Positions 53,697-62,694 of a DNA stretch of 64,000 nt are shown one piece after another. Positions within the stretch are counted from its first letter, which is position 1; each line of letters starts with the position of its first letter. Source of the DNA: Thermoanaerobacter sp049701115 (GTDB lineage: Bacteria > Bacillota > Thermoanaerobacteria > Thermoanaerobacterales > Thermoanaerobacteraceae); NCBI RefSeq assembly GCF_049701115.1, contig NZ_JBNATX010000002.1:62001-126000 (forward strand). Reading direction: 5' to 3'. The notes beneath the pieces were generated by a model. That model made no database searches, was not told the origin of the DNA, and was given only the letters and a program-made list of their open reading frames with translations. Position numbers and translations under genes: made by a program.

Positions 53697-55640
53697 CTAT
53701 CTCTTATCATTTTTGACAGTGTAAAAGTAGAGGAAAAGTCCTACCAGCATAAACATGAAAAGTGAGAACCACGGAGCATAAGAGGAAGTATTCGTCGCCC
53801 AACCAGAAGCGAAGTCTATACTTATCTTTGCTCCTGCAAATATAGCTATGACAAGCCCCATGAGTGCATCTCCCGCTACAAGTCCAGAAGCTACTAATAT
53901 TCCTCTTTCTACTTTCTCTTTGCGCAACTGCTCATCTTTTCTATACTGCTGGTCTACTATCCATCTTATAATTCCTCCAACAGCAATGGCCGCACTGAGC
54001 TCAAAGGGGAGGTATAGTCCTATAGCAAAGGGAAGAACTGGAACATGCATCATCTCAGCCATTATTCCCATAAATATACCAGCTATTATGAAAGTCCATG
54101 GAAGATCTCCTGTCATAATACCCTTTACCACCATTGACATTATAGTGGCTTGAGGTGCAGGGATATCCTTTGTCCCAAAACCGTAAGCATTGTTTAAGAG
54201 TATTAAGACCAATCCTGCAAACACAGAAGCCACCGCTATTCCAACATAGGTAAATACTTCAATATGTTTAGGAGTACCACCTATTATAAAGGTAGTCTTT
54301 AAAGACTGAGCGTTAGCACCTGCAATGGCTGCCGCTACACACACAATACCTCCAATAGTAATGGCAATTATCATACCCTCATTTCCCACGATCCCTGCAA
54401 GTTTTAGCACAGAAGTCACTATTAGCAAAGTCGCGATAGTCATACCAGAAATTGGATTGTTAGAAACACCGACGAGTCCTGTAATTCTAGCCGATACAAC
54501 TGCAAAGAAAAATGCAAATAAAACAGCCATCAAGCTTCCCAAAGCAGTAACTCCAAAAGAAGGCATAAGCCATGCCACAAAGAACACGAATGCTGCTCCA
54601 AATATCACCCATGTTAAAGAAACATCTATATCGGTCCTTTTTACTTCCTTACCTTTCATTCCAAGACCTACTATTGACTCTCTAAAAGCTTTTATGATAG
54701 TCGGAAGAGCTTTTATAAGACTTATGAATCCTCCTGCCAACACTCCACCAGCACCTATGTATCTTATATACTTACTCCATATAGCGCCCGCCGACATGTC
54801 CCTTATAAGGTCAGTAGCTGGATAAACAGGGGTAGTAAGTCCTGCACCAAAGAATTTTATTAGAGGAATGAGTCCCAACCATGCCAAAACGCTGCCCGCC
54901 AGCATGTACATAGCTACATCCAATCCCACGATGAATCCTACACCCATCAAAGATGCAAGCACATTTACACCCACTTCTGTGCTTTCAAATCTCTTGATAA
55001 CCCATGAAGGGCTTTCAGACCACATGCCAAAACCGCCAGATAAAAGTTTATAAATTCCCCCTACAATCATTCCAGAAAGCACTGTCATAAATCCTGTTCC
55101 GCCCTGATTGCTTGTAACAAGCACTTCCGCCGCCGCCATTCCTTCTGGATAAATAAGTTTACCATGTTCTTCCACAGTCAAATACCTTCTCAAAGGTATA
55201 ACAAAAAGCGCTCCTAAAAGTCCACCTATTAGTATTACGAAAACAATCCTAGATAGAGTAAACTGGTCTTTCAACCCCCAAAGCACAATTGCCGGAAGAG
55301 TAAATATGATACCTCCTGCAAGGCTTTCTCCCGTGGCTGCAATAGCCATTACTAGGTTTGCCTCTAAAATACTGTTTCTTTTAAAAAGTCCTTTTAAAAG
55401 TGCAGTTGCTAAAACTGCTGCAGGAATAGCCGCACTTATGGTCATTCCTGCCTTAAGACCAAGATAAGCATTAGCTGCCGCAAAAATGATGGCAAATAAA
55501 CTTCCCACTATTACAGCAACTACCGTGAGTTCTGGAAGCACTTTATCAGCTGGAATAAAAGGGATGTACTCGCTTCCGTGAACACCGCCATAAGCTTCAT
55601 GCGAAAGCTTCCTATTATCAGACTCTTTGGCTTTTGCCAT
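53697..55640 (-). CDS. OPT-family oligopeptide transporter
   Basis: About 647 residues, roughly 15 hydrophobic helices. Begins (after a short charged N-terminus) EYIPFIPADKVLPELTVVAVIVGSL; NAYLGLKAGMTISAAIPAAVL and NLVMAIAATGESLAGGIIFT are characteristic of prokaryotic OPT proteins. A longer reading from 55706 is unlikely, because ATG 55640 has GGAGGG five bases upstream. Proton-coupled peptide or metal-chelate uptake is the family role; the substrate is unknown. Confidence 0.9.
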   Translation of the reverse strand: MAKAKESDNRKLSHEAYGGVHGSEYIPFIPADKVLPELTVVAVIVGSLFAIIFAAANAYLGLKAGMTISAAIPAAVLATALLKGLFKRNSILEANLVMAIAATGESLAGGIIFTLPAIVLWGLKDQFTLSRIVFVILIGGLLGALFVIPLRRYLTVEEHGKLIYPEGMAAAEVLVTSNQGGTGFMTVLSGMIVGGIYKLLSGGFGMWSESPSWVIKRFESTEVGVNVLASLMGVGFIVGLDVAMYMLAGSVLAWLGLIPLIKFFGAGLTTPVYPATDLIRDMSAGAIWSKYIRYIGAGGVLAGGFISLIKALPTIIKAFRESIVGLGMKGKEVKRTDIDVSLTWVIFGAAFVFFVAWLMPSFGVTALGSLMAVLFAFFFAVVSARITGLVGVSNNPISGMTIATLLIVTSVLKLAGIVGNEGMIIAITIGGIVCVAAAIAGANAQSLKTTFIIGGTPKHIEVFTYVGIAVASVFAGLVLILLNNAYGFGTKDIPAPQATIMSMVVKGIMTGDLPWTFIIAGIFMGIMAEMMHVPVLPFAIGLYLPFELSAAIAVGGIIRWIVDQQYRKDEQLRKEKVERGILVASGLVAGDALMGLVIAIFAGAKISIDFASGWATNTSSYAPWFSLFMFMLVGLFLYFYTVKNDKR

Positions 55641-55730
55641 GATTTCCCTCCTTCTGTACTTGATTAAACGTTTATTTGAAAAGAAAGTCTTTAAAATAGG
55701 CCACAATAATTATTATTCTCCAAAAGCTAA

Positions 55731-55742
55731 AAAAATCCTTCT
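55731..55742 (-). promoter_or_regulatory. Upstream element AGAAGGATTTTT of the OPT gene
   Basis: Identical to the element at the ald -35; alignment continues with TAGC and GAGAAT at the same offsets, then an AT-rich -10-like stretch. It lies about 90 bases before the OPT start. Confidence 0.45.
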
Positions 55743-55765
55743 AATGTTTACAAAAAATTTTTAAT

Positions 55766-57016
55766 CTATTCTCTGTATATTTTTGCACCCAAAGCCCTTA
55801 ATTTTTCCTCCATTTTCACATACCCTCTATCCACATGATGTATATTATTGATAACCGTCTTACCTTCGGCTATTAGACCTGCCAGAACCAATGCCGCGCC
55901 TGCTCTTAAATCTGTGGCTTTCACTTCTGCTCCAGTCAGATGGTCTACTCCTGTCACCATCGCGCTCCTGCCTTCAATCTTTATATTCGCTCCCATCCTT
56001 TCTAACTCGCTTACATGCATAAATCTATTTTCAAAGACGGTTTCTATTATAACACTGGTTCCTTTCGCTACCGTCATCATTGCCATCATCTGAGCCTGCA
56101 TATCCGTTGGAAATCCCGGATATGGCAAAGTCTTTATATCGACGGCCTTATAATTTTTCATTCCTTTTACTCTTATTCCTCCTTTTTCTTCCTTCACTTT
56201 AATCCCACATTCTACAAGCTTTGCAATTATAGCCCTTACATGATCTACTATCACATTTTCAATAAGTACATTTCCTCCTGTCATAGCTGCTGCTACCATA
56301 AAGGTCCCTGCCTCAATCCTATCAGGTATAACGGTATGTTCTGCCCCTTTCAATTTCTTTACCCCTTCTATCCTTATGACATCCGTTCCTGCCCCTTTTA
56401 TATTCGCTCCCATTTTATTTAAAAAATTAGCCAAATCAACAATTTCAGGCTCTTCGGCAGCATTTTCAATCACAGTCACACCTTCAGCAAAAACCGCTGC
56501 CATCATTATATTTTCCGTTGCTCCAACGCTCGGAAAATCAAGATATATCTTTTTACCTATCAACTTTTTCGCTCTTGCCTCCACATAGCCATGCCCAACT
56601 GTAATATCCGCTCCTAGGCTCTTAAAACCCTTTAAATGAAGGTCAATGGGACGTGCCCCTATTGCACAACCTCCTGGCATCGAAATCCTTGCATGACCTA
56701 ATTTTGCAAGTATGGGACCCATAACCAAAAAAGACGCTCTCATCTTTTTAACAAGTTCGTAAGGCGCCTCCACGTCTTTTATATCCACCCTTATTTTCAA
56801 CTTCCCATTTTCAAACTCACAAAAGGCGCCAAAATTTTTTATAAGCTCCATCATTACATTTACATCTTCTAGAGGTGGTATATCCTCCAGCACGATCTCA
56901 TCTGCAGAAAGCAAAGAAGCAGCAAGTATTGGCAAAACGGAATTCTTTGCCCCACTTATCTTAACCGTCCCCACAAGGGGCGGACTTTTTTCAACGACAA
57001 ACCTCGTCTTCATCAC
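55766..57016 (-). CDS. murA: UDP-N-acetylglucosamine 1-carboxyvinyltransferase MurA
   Basis: First committed step of peptidoglycan synthesis. 416 residues; Lys24 in SGAKNSVLPILAA and the catalytic cysteine (Cys117) in MPGGCAIGARPIDLHLKGF, the residue hit by fosfomycin. C-terminal DLRAGAALVLAGLIAEG is typical. It follows ywmB by six bases, as in Bacillus, but spoIID, the usual next gene, is 15 kb away. Confidence 0.95.
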   Translation of the reverse strand: MMKTRFVVEKSPPLVGTVKISGAKNSVLPILAASLLSADEIVLEDIPPLEDVNVMMELIKNFGAFCEFENGKLKIRVDIKDVEAPYELVKKMRASFLVMGPILAKLGHARISMPGGCAIGARPIDLHLKGFKSLGADITVGHGYVEARAKKLIGKKIYLDFPSVGATENIMMAAVFAEGVTVIENAAEEPEIVDLANFLNKMGANIKGAGTDVIRIEGVKKLKGAEHTVIPDRIEAGTFMVAAAMTGGNVLIENVIVDHVRAIIAKLVECGIKVKEEKGGIRVKGMKNYKAVDIKTLPYPGFPTDMQAQMMAMMTVAKGTSVIIETVFENRFMHVSELERMGANIKIEGRSAMVTGVDHLTGAEVKATDLRAGAALVLAGLIAEGKTVINNIHHVDRGYVKMEEKLRALGAKIYRE

Positions 57017-57022
57017 CCTCTT

Positions 57023-57757
57023 TTAATATTCTGTTCCTATTAATGGAGTTGCTACCCATATATAAGTCTTATCCTCATAAGAGCTGTATCTTAAAGCTAC
57101 CTGTAAGTTTATTTTTTCATTCCCTACTGCAATGTATTCCCCTAAATTCTTGATATACCCCGAAAGGCTTATTACCTCAATATCCTCTATCCCTTCTACT
57201 TTCTTTGCTTTTAATATCTTAAATACCTCTCTAACTATACCTCTTTTTTCTTCCAAACTCAAATCCCCTTTAAAACTCCCTACAATTGAAGTAGCAATAA
57301 TAGGTTTAGTTTTCACCTTTTGAAAAGCTTTTTCTATAGCCTCTCTTTCTTTTGCAAGGTTATCAGCATTTTTTAAATATTCATCTATTAAGAGATAGGT
57401 CTCTGACCTGTCATCATTTTTTATCGATTGAACTACAACCGTAACATCCCTTTCGGCGTCTCTATATTCAAAGAGTACCTGCCTTAGATCTTTATCACAT
57501 ACTTGTCTAAAAGAATAATCTCTTATTCTCAAAGATTCCGAAACTACTCTCAGGTAATCTTCCATATCCTTTATTTCTACAAAATCCTTCTTGAGCTTTC
57601 CCCAACCATTTATGTTGGCATATTCATATTTCGCACCAGTTGCTTTAAAAGCTTTATAAAACTTGTTTACTTCACTCGCCCCTAAAATCGGCATTTCCAT
57701 TCCAAAGATTAATATGAATCCTACTATTAGTGCTATCAAAACAGCTATTTTTTTCAC
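57023..57757 (-). CDS. ywmB: YwmB-family protein
   Basis: 244 residues with an N-terminal signal or anchor helix. The sequence (KAFKATGAKYEYANINGWGKL; IIATSIVGSFKGDLSLEE; VEGIEDIEVISLSGYIKNL) matches the YwmB/TATA-box-binding-like family, always found before murA in spore formers; function unknown, probably outside the membrane. GTG 57757 has AAGGAGGG six bases upstream. Confidence 0.85.
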   Translation of the reverse strand: MKKIAVLIALIVGFILIFGMEMPILGASEVNKFYKAFKATGAKYEYANINGWGKLKKDFVEIKDMEDYLRVVSESLRIRDYSFRQVCDKDLRQVLFEYRDAERDVTVVVQSIKNDDRSETYLLIDEYLKNADNLAKEREAIEKAFQKVKTKPIIATSIVGSFKGDLSLEEKRGIVREVFKILKAKKVEGIEDIEVISLSGYIKNLGEYIAVGNEKINLQVALRYSSYEDKTYIWVATPLIGTEY

Positions 57758-57782
57758 CCAAATCCCTCCTTAGTCAAAACTA

Positions 57783-57854
57783 AAAATTGAGCGGTAAAAA
57801 CTTCGCGAATCCACAAGGGGGAGAATGGACTCGCTTATTTTCACCGCCCTTCTA
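57783..57854 (-). promoter_or_regulatory. Long leader hairpin before ywmB-murA
   Basis: On the minus strand GCGGTGAAAATAAGCGAGTC pairs imperfectly with GATTCGCGAAGTTTTTACCGC around a C-rich loop; CAATTTTTAG follows, then the ywmB ribosome site. It looks like a terminator of upstream transcripts or an attenuator. The rest of 57855-57963 is AT-rich with no gene seen. Confidence 0.55.
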
Positions 57855-57963
57855 TTTTTAATTATTGACAATTGTAAAAAGTTTTATTCATATAACATTA
57901 TAAATTTTTCATTACCAATTGAGGAAAATTGGACAGTTATTAGAAATATTTAGATAAAAAGAG

Positions 57964-58052
57964 AAAAAGTCAGATAAAGTCAGAAAAAGCTTGATTTTTG
58001 GTCAAAAAAGGTCAAAAATCAGATTTGTTTTAAATCTCATACTGAATATAAT
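57964..58052 (+). promoter_or_regulatory. Promoter of the small membrane protein gene with repeats upstream
   Basis: TTGTTT (58025-58030), 16 bases, TATAAT (58047-58052). Upstream are the direct repeats AAAGTCAGA (57966-57987 region) and an inverted repeat TGATTTTTG (57992-58000) / CAAAAATCA (58013-58021), a possible regulator-binding site. Confidence 0.6.
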
Positions 58053-58093
58053 TAAAAGTAGAAGGAAAAACCTCTAAAAAGGAGGTGTAGCCT

Positions 58094-58390
58094 ATGTTTT
58101 GGTTGATGGTACTTATCGTAGGACTCATATCCAGTCTTGTATTCCATCCTTGGTTTAACGCAAAAGCAGGAGAAGGGTATTGGGACAAACTTAACAAGAT
58201 ATGGGGTACTTATTGGTCTGCATTAATCGCTCATCTAGTCGGCGCATGGTTAGGTGGAGCATATCTCGGCAAATGGGGATGGATGCTTTACGATTATAAT
58301 GTAATAGGCGGCTTCATCGGAGCAATAGTGATTGGTTATATCTGGTACTTAATTGCAAAAAGCCAGACAAAACAAGAAGCAAGCAAATAA
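58094..58390 (+). CDS. Small multi-helix membrane protein
   Basis: 98 residues with about three hydrophobic helices and many glycines (LVGAWLGGAYLGKWGW; IGGFIGAIVIGYIWYL), loosely like transglycosylase-associated/YeaQ small membrane proteins. Function unknown. ATG follows an AAAAAGGAGGTG site. Second plus-strand gene in the window; it has its own promoter and a shared terminator. Confidence 0.75.
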   Translation: MFWLMVLIVGLISSLVFHPWFNAKAGEGYWDKLNKIWGTYWSALIAHLVGAWLGGAYLGKWGWMLYDYNVIGGFIGAIVIGYIWYLIAKSQTKQEASK

Positions 58391-58394
58391 CATA

Positions 58395-58416
58395 CGAAGG
58401 GGGCATCAGCCCCCTT
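58395..58416. terminator. Bidirectional terminator
   Basis: GAAGGGGGC (58395-58403) and GCCCCCTTC (58408-58416), four-base loop, between the plus-strand small gene and the wecB stop codon. No long T run is evident on either side. Confidence 0.65.
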
Positions 58417-59557
58417 CATATTCTTCTGGTCTTTCTTTTGAAAGTCTAAAAAAATACTTTATTGCCTTTACTATCCTTTCAGATGCTCTTCCATCTCCGT
58501 AAGGATTCACTCTATTTGCCATTTTTTTATACTCATTCCCATCCTTTATGAGAGTAACAGCTTCCTCATAAATTCTTCTATAATCTGTACCAACCAACTT
58601 GACGGTCCCGGCTTCTACCGCTTCAGGTCTTTCTGTTACATCTCTTAAAACCAAGACTGGTTTACCCAATGAAGGAACTTCTTCCTGTAAGCCTCCTGAA
58701 TCTGTCATAACCATATAGCACTGGGCTAAAAGGTTATGCATCTCGTCTGTCTCAAGAGGGTCCAAAAGAAGCACATTGTCAATATCTCCCAAAATTTGGT
58801 TGACTGTGTTTTTTACTACCGGATTCATATGAACAGGATACACGAAATATACTTCTTCTCTGTAACTTTTAGCTATATCTTTAATCGCATTGCATATGTT
58901 TTCTAAAGGCTTACCCCAATTTTCTCTCCTATGAGCCGTGACTACTATGACTTTTTTGTTTTTATAATCGATTCTATTTAATCTCTCATCTTTAAAAATA
59001 TAATTTTTCTTTACTGTGTAGGACATAGCATCAATTACGGTGTTTCCTGTAACGAAAATGCCTTCTTCTTCTACTCCTTCTTTTATAAGATTTAATTTAG
59101 CTCTTTTAGTAGGGGCAAAATGCAAGTCTGCTAGCACCCCTGTCAATTTTCTGTTTATCTCCTCAGGATAAGGAAACCATTTGTTAAAAGACCTCAAACC
59201 CGCTTCCACGTGCCCCACTTTTATTTTGTTATAAAAAGCCACCAAAGCTGCCACAAAAGTAGTAGTGGTATCTCCGTGAACCAGAACAAGGTCCGGTTTT
59301 TCTTTAAGAAACACTCTATCAAGACCCTCTATAGCAGCAGTAGTAATGTCAGATAAAGTCTGCCTCTCTCTCATTATGCCAAGGTCATATTGGGGGACAA
59401 TATTAAAAAGCCTCAGCACCTGATCAAGCATTTCACGGTGCTGGGCCGTTACACATACTAATGTTTCAAATTCTTTTTCTTCCTCTAAAGCCTTGATAAG
59501 TGGAGCCATTTTTATCGCTTCTGGCCTCGTGCCAAACACAGTGATGATTTTTATCAT
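58406..59557 (-). CDS. wecB: UDP-N-acetylglucosamine 2-epimerase
   Basis: Makes UDP-ManNAc for wall polysaccharide linkage units (mnaA in Bacillus). 383 residues from ATG 59557, nine bases after AAGGAG; a reading from 59578 is less likely. Motifs: FGTRPEAIKMAPLIKALE, VHGDTTTTFVAALVAFY, GHVEAGLRSF, VTAHRRENWG, SGGLQEEVPSLGKPVLVLRD. It lies 21 bases after tagO, whose product's pathway it serves. Confidence 0.95.
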   Translation of the reverse strand: MIKIITVFGTRPEAIKMAPLIKALEEEKEFETLVCVTAQHREMLDQVLRLFNIVPQYDLGIMRERQTLSDITTAAIEGLDRVFLKEKPDLVLVHGDTTTTFVAALVAFYNKIKVGHVEAGLRSFNKWFPYPEEINRKLTGVLADLHFAPTKRAKLNLIKEGVEEEGIFVTGNTVIDAMSYTVKKNYIFKDERLNRIDYKNKKVIVVTAHRRENWGKPLENICNAIKDIAKSYREEVYFVYPVHMNPVVKNTVNQILGDIDNVLLLDPLETDEMHNLLAQCYMVMTDSGGLQEEVPSLGKPVLVLRDVTERPEAVEAGTVKLVGTDYRRIYEEAVTLIKDGNEYKKMANRVNPYGDGRASERIVKAIKYFFRLSKERPEEYEGG

Positions 59558-59578
59558 TCTCTCGCACTCCTTAAACAA

Positions 59579-60619
59579 TCAACGAGTTTGTGTTCCTTTC
59601 TTATTGCTCCTTAACAGTTCTATTTTGTTTGCTCCCCAGAATATGAATACAAGAGAAAGGGCAAGAATAATAAGACTCTTTGATTCGCTGGTAAAAGATA
59701 TAAGTATGGCGCTCACACCAAGTATCAAGCTTACCCCATATAGGATAAAGACTACCTGCCTTTGGTTTAACCCTTTATCTAGAAGCCGGTGATGCAAATG
59801 CCCTCTATCCGCCTCCATAATGGGCTTTTTGTTTAAGATCCTCCTGATTATCGCAAAAAGAGTATCAAATATAGGCACACCTAACACTAAAACAGGCACC
59901 ACAATAGCAATCGCCGTAGCGGACTTTATCGCTCCTTGTATCGAAATAGCCGAAAGCAAAAATCCCAAAAACATAGCACCGGTGTCACCCATAAAAATCT
60001 TGGCGGGATTAAAATTATACGGTAAAAATCCCAAGCTTGCCCCTGCGATCGCTATTGAGATAATAGCCGTCGCATACCTGCCATTCAAGAGAGAAATTAT
60101 AAAAAGCGAGGTAGAAGATATAAAGGCGATTCCAGCTGCCAAACCATCCAAACCGTCAATCAAATTTATAGTGTTTGTTACTCCCACAACCCAAAGAAGA
60201 GTGAGAGAGATCGCCATCCAACTTTTAAGATAGATTACGCCATCACCAAAAGGGTTAGAGACCCAATCTATTCTGACACCACTCGATATGAGGATAAAAG
60301 CAGCGACAATCTGCCCTATAAGCTTTATTTTGGAATTTAAAGAATACTTATCATCCAACACGCCTAAAAAAACGATCGCCAAAGCACCCCATATTATACC
60401 CATCGTCTCATGAGACTTCGGTAAAAGGAGAAGTATACTAATCATAGTGCCCGCAAAAATAGCTAGTCCACCTAATCGCGGTATTGGCTTTGTATGTATA
60501 CGCCTCTCATCCTTCGGAATGTCAATTGCTCCTATTACAAAAGCCAATTTTTGAGCTAATGGAGTAGTAAGAAATGCCACAACAAAAGCCAACAAGAAGG
60601 ACAAAATATAAACTTTCAT
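59579..60619 (-). CDS. tagO: UDP-GlcNAc:undecaprenyl-phosphate GlcNAc-1-phosphate transferase (TagO/WecA type)
   Basis: Membrane enzyme starting wall-polymer synthesis. 346 residues, about ten helices; DDKYSL, TNTINLIDGLDGLAAG, GDTGAMFLGFLLS and the cytosolic RGHLHHRLLDKG loop are the family's active-site motifs. Together with wecB this suggests a secondary wall polysaccharide, the ligand of SLH proteins such as those at 40-44 kb. Confidence 0.93.
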   Translation of the reverse strand: MKVYILSFLLAFVVAFLTTPLAQKLAFVIGAIDIPKDERRIHTKPIPRLGGLAIFAGTMISILLLLPKSHETMGIIWGALAIVFLGVLDDKYSLNSKIKLIGQIVAAFILISSGVRIDWVSNPFGDGVIYLKSWMAISLTLLWVVGVTNTINLIDGLDGLAAGIAFISSTSLFIISLLNGRYATAIISIAIAGASLGFLPYNFNPAKIFMGDTGAMFLGFLLSAISIQGAIKSATAIAIVVPVLVLGVPIFDTLFAIIRRILNKKPIMEADRGHLHHRLLDKGLNQRQVVFILYGVSLILGVSAILISFTSESKSLIILALSLVFIFWGANKIELLRSNKKGTQTR

Positions 60620-60673
60620 TTTTAAACACTCCTTTTCAAGGGCACCCCTTGTTCACCTTTACCATTAATTATT

Positions 60674-61117
60674 TTACCTTTTAAATCTTACTAATTCAAT
60701 ACCTGCCTCCCTTAAAAGTTGAAAAGCAAGTTCATCGGGGTACTCTTCTTCATAAACAATTCTTTTTACTCCCGCATTTATAAGCATTTTAGCACATATC
60801 ACACAAGGGCTTGCGCTTACATAAAGAGTAGCACCTTTTGTACTCACTCCATGTAAAGCCGCCTGTATTATAGCATTTTGTTCCGCATGAACCCCTCTGC
60901 AAAGCTCAGGCCTTTCTCCCGGAGGTATACCCAGTTGTTCTCTAAGACAACCCGTTTCCTCACAATGGGGTAACCCCGTAGGAGGTCCATTGTAGCCTGT
61001 AGAAATTATGTGTTTGTCCACTACTAAAATAGCTCCTACCTGCCTTCTTATGCATGTGGACCTTGTCTTTACTACATCCACAATTTGCATAAAATATTCG
61101 TCCCAAGAGGGTCTCAT
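60674..61117 (-). CDS. comEB: Deoxycytidylate deaminase (ComEB family)
   Basis: dCMP to dUMP. 147 residues from ATG 61117, with AAGGAGAGG six bases upstream (start at 61144 would overlap upp). Zinc motifs HAEQNA and PCVICAK are intact, and SWDEYFMQIVDVVKTRSTC marks the family. Lies 13 bases after upp. Confidence 0.93.
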   Translation of the reverse strand: MRPSWDEYFMQIVDVVKTRSTCIRRQVGAILVVDKHIISTGYNGPPTGLPHCEETGCLREQLGIPPGERPELCRGVHAEQNAIIQAALHGVSTKGATLYVSASPCVICAKMLINAGVKRIVYEEEYPDELAFQLLREAGIELVRFKR

Positions 61118-61130
61118 TTCTATCCTCTCC

Positions 61131-61763
61131 TTACTTGGTCCCAAACAACCTATCTCCAGCGTCTCCTAATCCCGGAACAATGTAGCCGTGTTCATTAAGT
61201 CCCTGATCTATGCTAGCTACATAAATGGGTACCTCTGGGTGGTCTTTGTGGACTGCTCTTATGCCTTCAGGAGCAGCAATCAAGTTCACAAGCTTTATAC
61301 TTTGAGCTCCCCTCTCTTTCAAAAAATGAATTGCAGCAGAAGCAGAACCTCCCGTCGCAAGCATAGGATCCACTACTATTAAGTCCCTTTCTGCAATATC
61401 AGAAGGAAGTTTGCAATAATATTCAACTGGTTTTAAGGTCTCGGGATCTCTATATATACCTATATGGCCTACTTTCGCAGTAGGTATTAACTTGAGCATC
61501 CCATCCGCCATAACCAACCCCGCTCTCAAAATGGGAATTATCCCTAACTTTTTACCTGCAATCACTTTTGTTCGAGCCACAGCTATAGGTGTCTTTACTT
61601 CTATCTCCTCCAAAGGCAGGTCTCGTGTTACCTCATAAGCCATTAACATTGCTATTTCTCCAACCAGCTCCCTAAATTCTTTTGAGCCGGTATTTTCGTC
61701 TCTTATTAAGCTTATCTTATGCTGTATAAGAGGATGGTCTATAACAAAAACATTCTCATACAT
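61131..61763 (-). CDS. upp: Uracil phosphoribosyltransferase
   Basis: Salvages uracil to UMP. 210 residues; PRPP-binding VVDPMLATGGSAS and uracil-binding YIVPGLGDAGDRLFGT at the C-terminus. ATG 61763 with GGAGG ten bases upstream. In the nucleotide-wall block sua5, rpiB fusion, upp, comEB, tagO, wecB. Confidence 0.97.
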   Translation of the reverse strand: MYENVFVIDHPLIQHKISLIRDENTGSKEFRELVGEIAMLMAYEVTRDLPLEEIEVKTPIAVARTKVIAGKKLGIIPILRAGLVMADGMLKLIPTAKVGHIGIYRDPETLKPVEYYCKLPSDIAERDLIVVDPMLATGGSASAAIHFLKERGAQSIKLVNLIAAPEGIRAVHKDHPEVPIYVASIDQGLNEHGYIVPGLGDAGDRLFGTK

Positions 61764-61784
61764 AAAATAAAAACCTCCTATTTA

Positions 61785-62693
61785 TCATTTCATGTATTTT
61801 TTCTCTATCTCGCTTATTTTTTCAATCCTCTTCTGATGCCGCCCTCCCTGGAAAGTAGCATTTAGCCATTCTTCTACCATCATTACTGCAAGCCCAGGTC
61901 CCGTAACTCTTCCGCCCATACAGAGGATATTTGCATTGTTATGCTCTTTCGCAGCTCTTGCTGAAAAAACATCCTCTACATGTGCAGCCCTGATCCCCGG
62001 CACTTTGTTTGCGGTAATCGACATACCTATACCGGTACCGCATACTAAAATTCCTTCCGTACACTCACCGGATGCGACTGCTTCTGCTACCTTAAGGGCA
62101 TAATCAGGATAATCAACAGATTCCTCACTGAAGGTACCAAAATCCTTATAAGGTATCCCCTTTTCTTCTAAATACTTTTTTATAACCTCTTTAAGTGCAT
62201 ATCCTGCATGGTCGGAACCCAAAGCGATCATCTTCTTTACCATCCTTTCTTCAGAGAGTTTTTCAATCACTTTGTCTATCAAATCGGAAAGCTCCTTTGC
62301 CGTTTCTCTGTAGACCTCTATCGGCATGCCATAAGGGTCTTCTACATCTCCCTCTAATCCCACAAACTCTTTTATGGTGTAAATTTTGGAAGCATATTCC
62401 GGATATTGAGAAGCCAAAGTTCTCTTGTGCGAAGAAGCCATAGCAAGAATAAGATTTGCTTCTTTCAAATCTTTCTCCTTCAAGCTCTTTGACCTATGAC
62501 TCGATATATCCAGACCGTAATCCCTTTTTAAGACTTCTATAGCCTCATCAGAAGGCGGAAAACCCTCAGGAGCAAATACTCCTGCCGAACTTGCTTTCCA
62601 ATCCTTCCCTAATGCCTTTGCCTTAGCATTAAAAAGCCCTTCAGCCATAGGGCTTCTACAGGTATTCCCTGTACATACAAATAAAACCTTCAT
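61785..62693 (-). CDS. rpiB: Fusion of low-molecular-weight protein tyrosine phosphatase and ribose-5-phosphate isomerase B
   Basis: 302 residues. Residues 1-145 are an LMW phosphatase (YwlE-like, protein-arginine or tyrosine phosphatase): Cys7-X5-Arg13 in VCTGNTCRSPMAEG, and acid DPYGM. Residues 153-302 are RpiB: ALGSDHAGYALK, VCGTGIGMSITANK, EHNNANILCMGGR. In Bacillus these are two adjacent genes (ywlE, ywlF); here they are one frame. An AAAGGA upstream of the internal ATG could also allow separate translation of RpiB. Confidence 0.93.
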   Translation of the reverse strand: MKVLFVCTGNTCRSPMAEGLFNAKAKALGKDWKASSAGVFAPEGFPPSDEAIEVLKRDYGLDISSHRSKSLKEKDLKEANLILAMASSHKRTLASQYPEYASKIYTIKEFVGLEGDVEDPYGMPIEVYRETAKELSDLIDKVIEKLSEERMVKKMIALGSDHAGYALKEVIKKYLEEKGIPYKDFGTFSEESVDYPDYALKVAEAVASGECTEGILVCGTGIGMSITANKVPGIRAAHVEDVFSARAAKEHNNANILCMGGRVTGPGLAVMMVEEWLNATFQGGRHQKRIEKISEIEKKYMK

Positions 62694-62694
62694 G

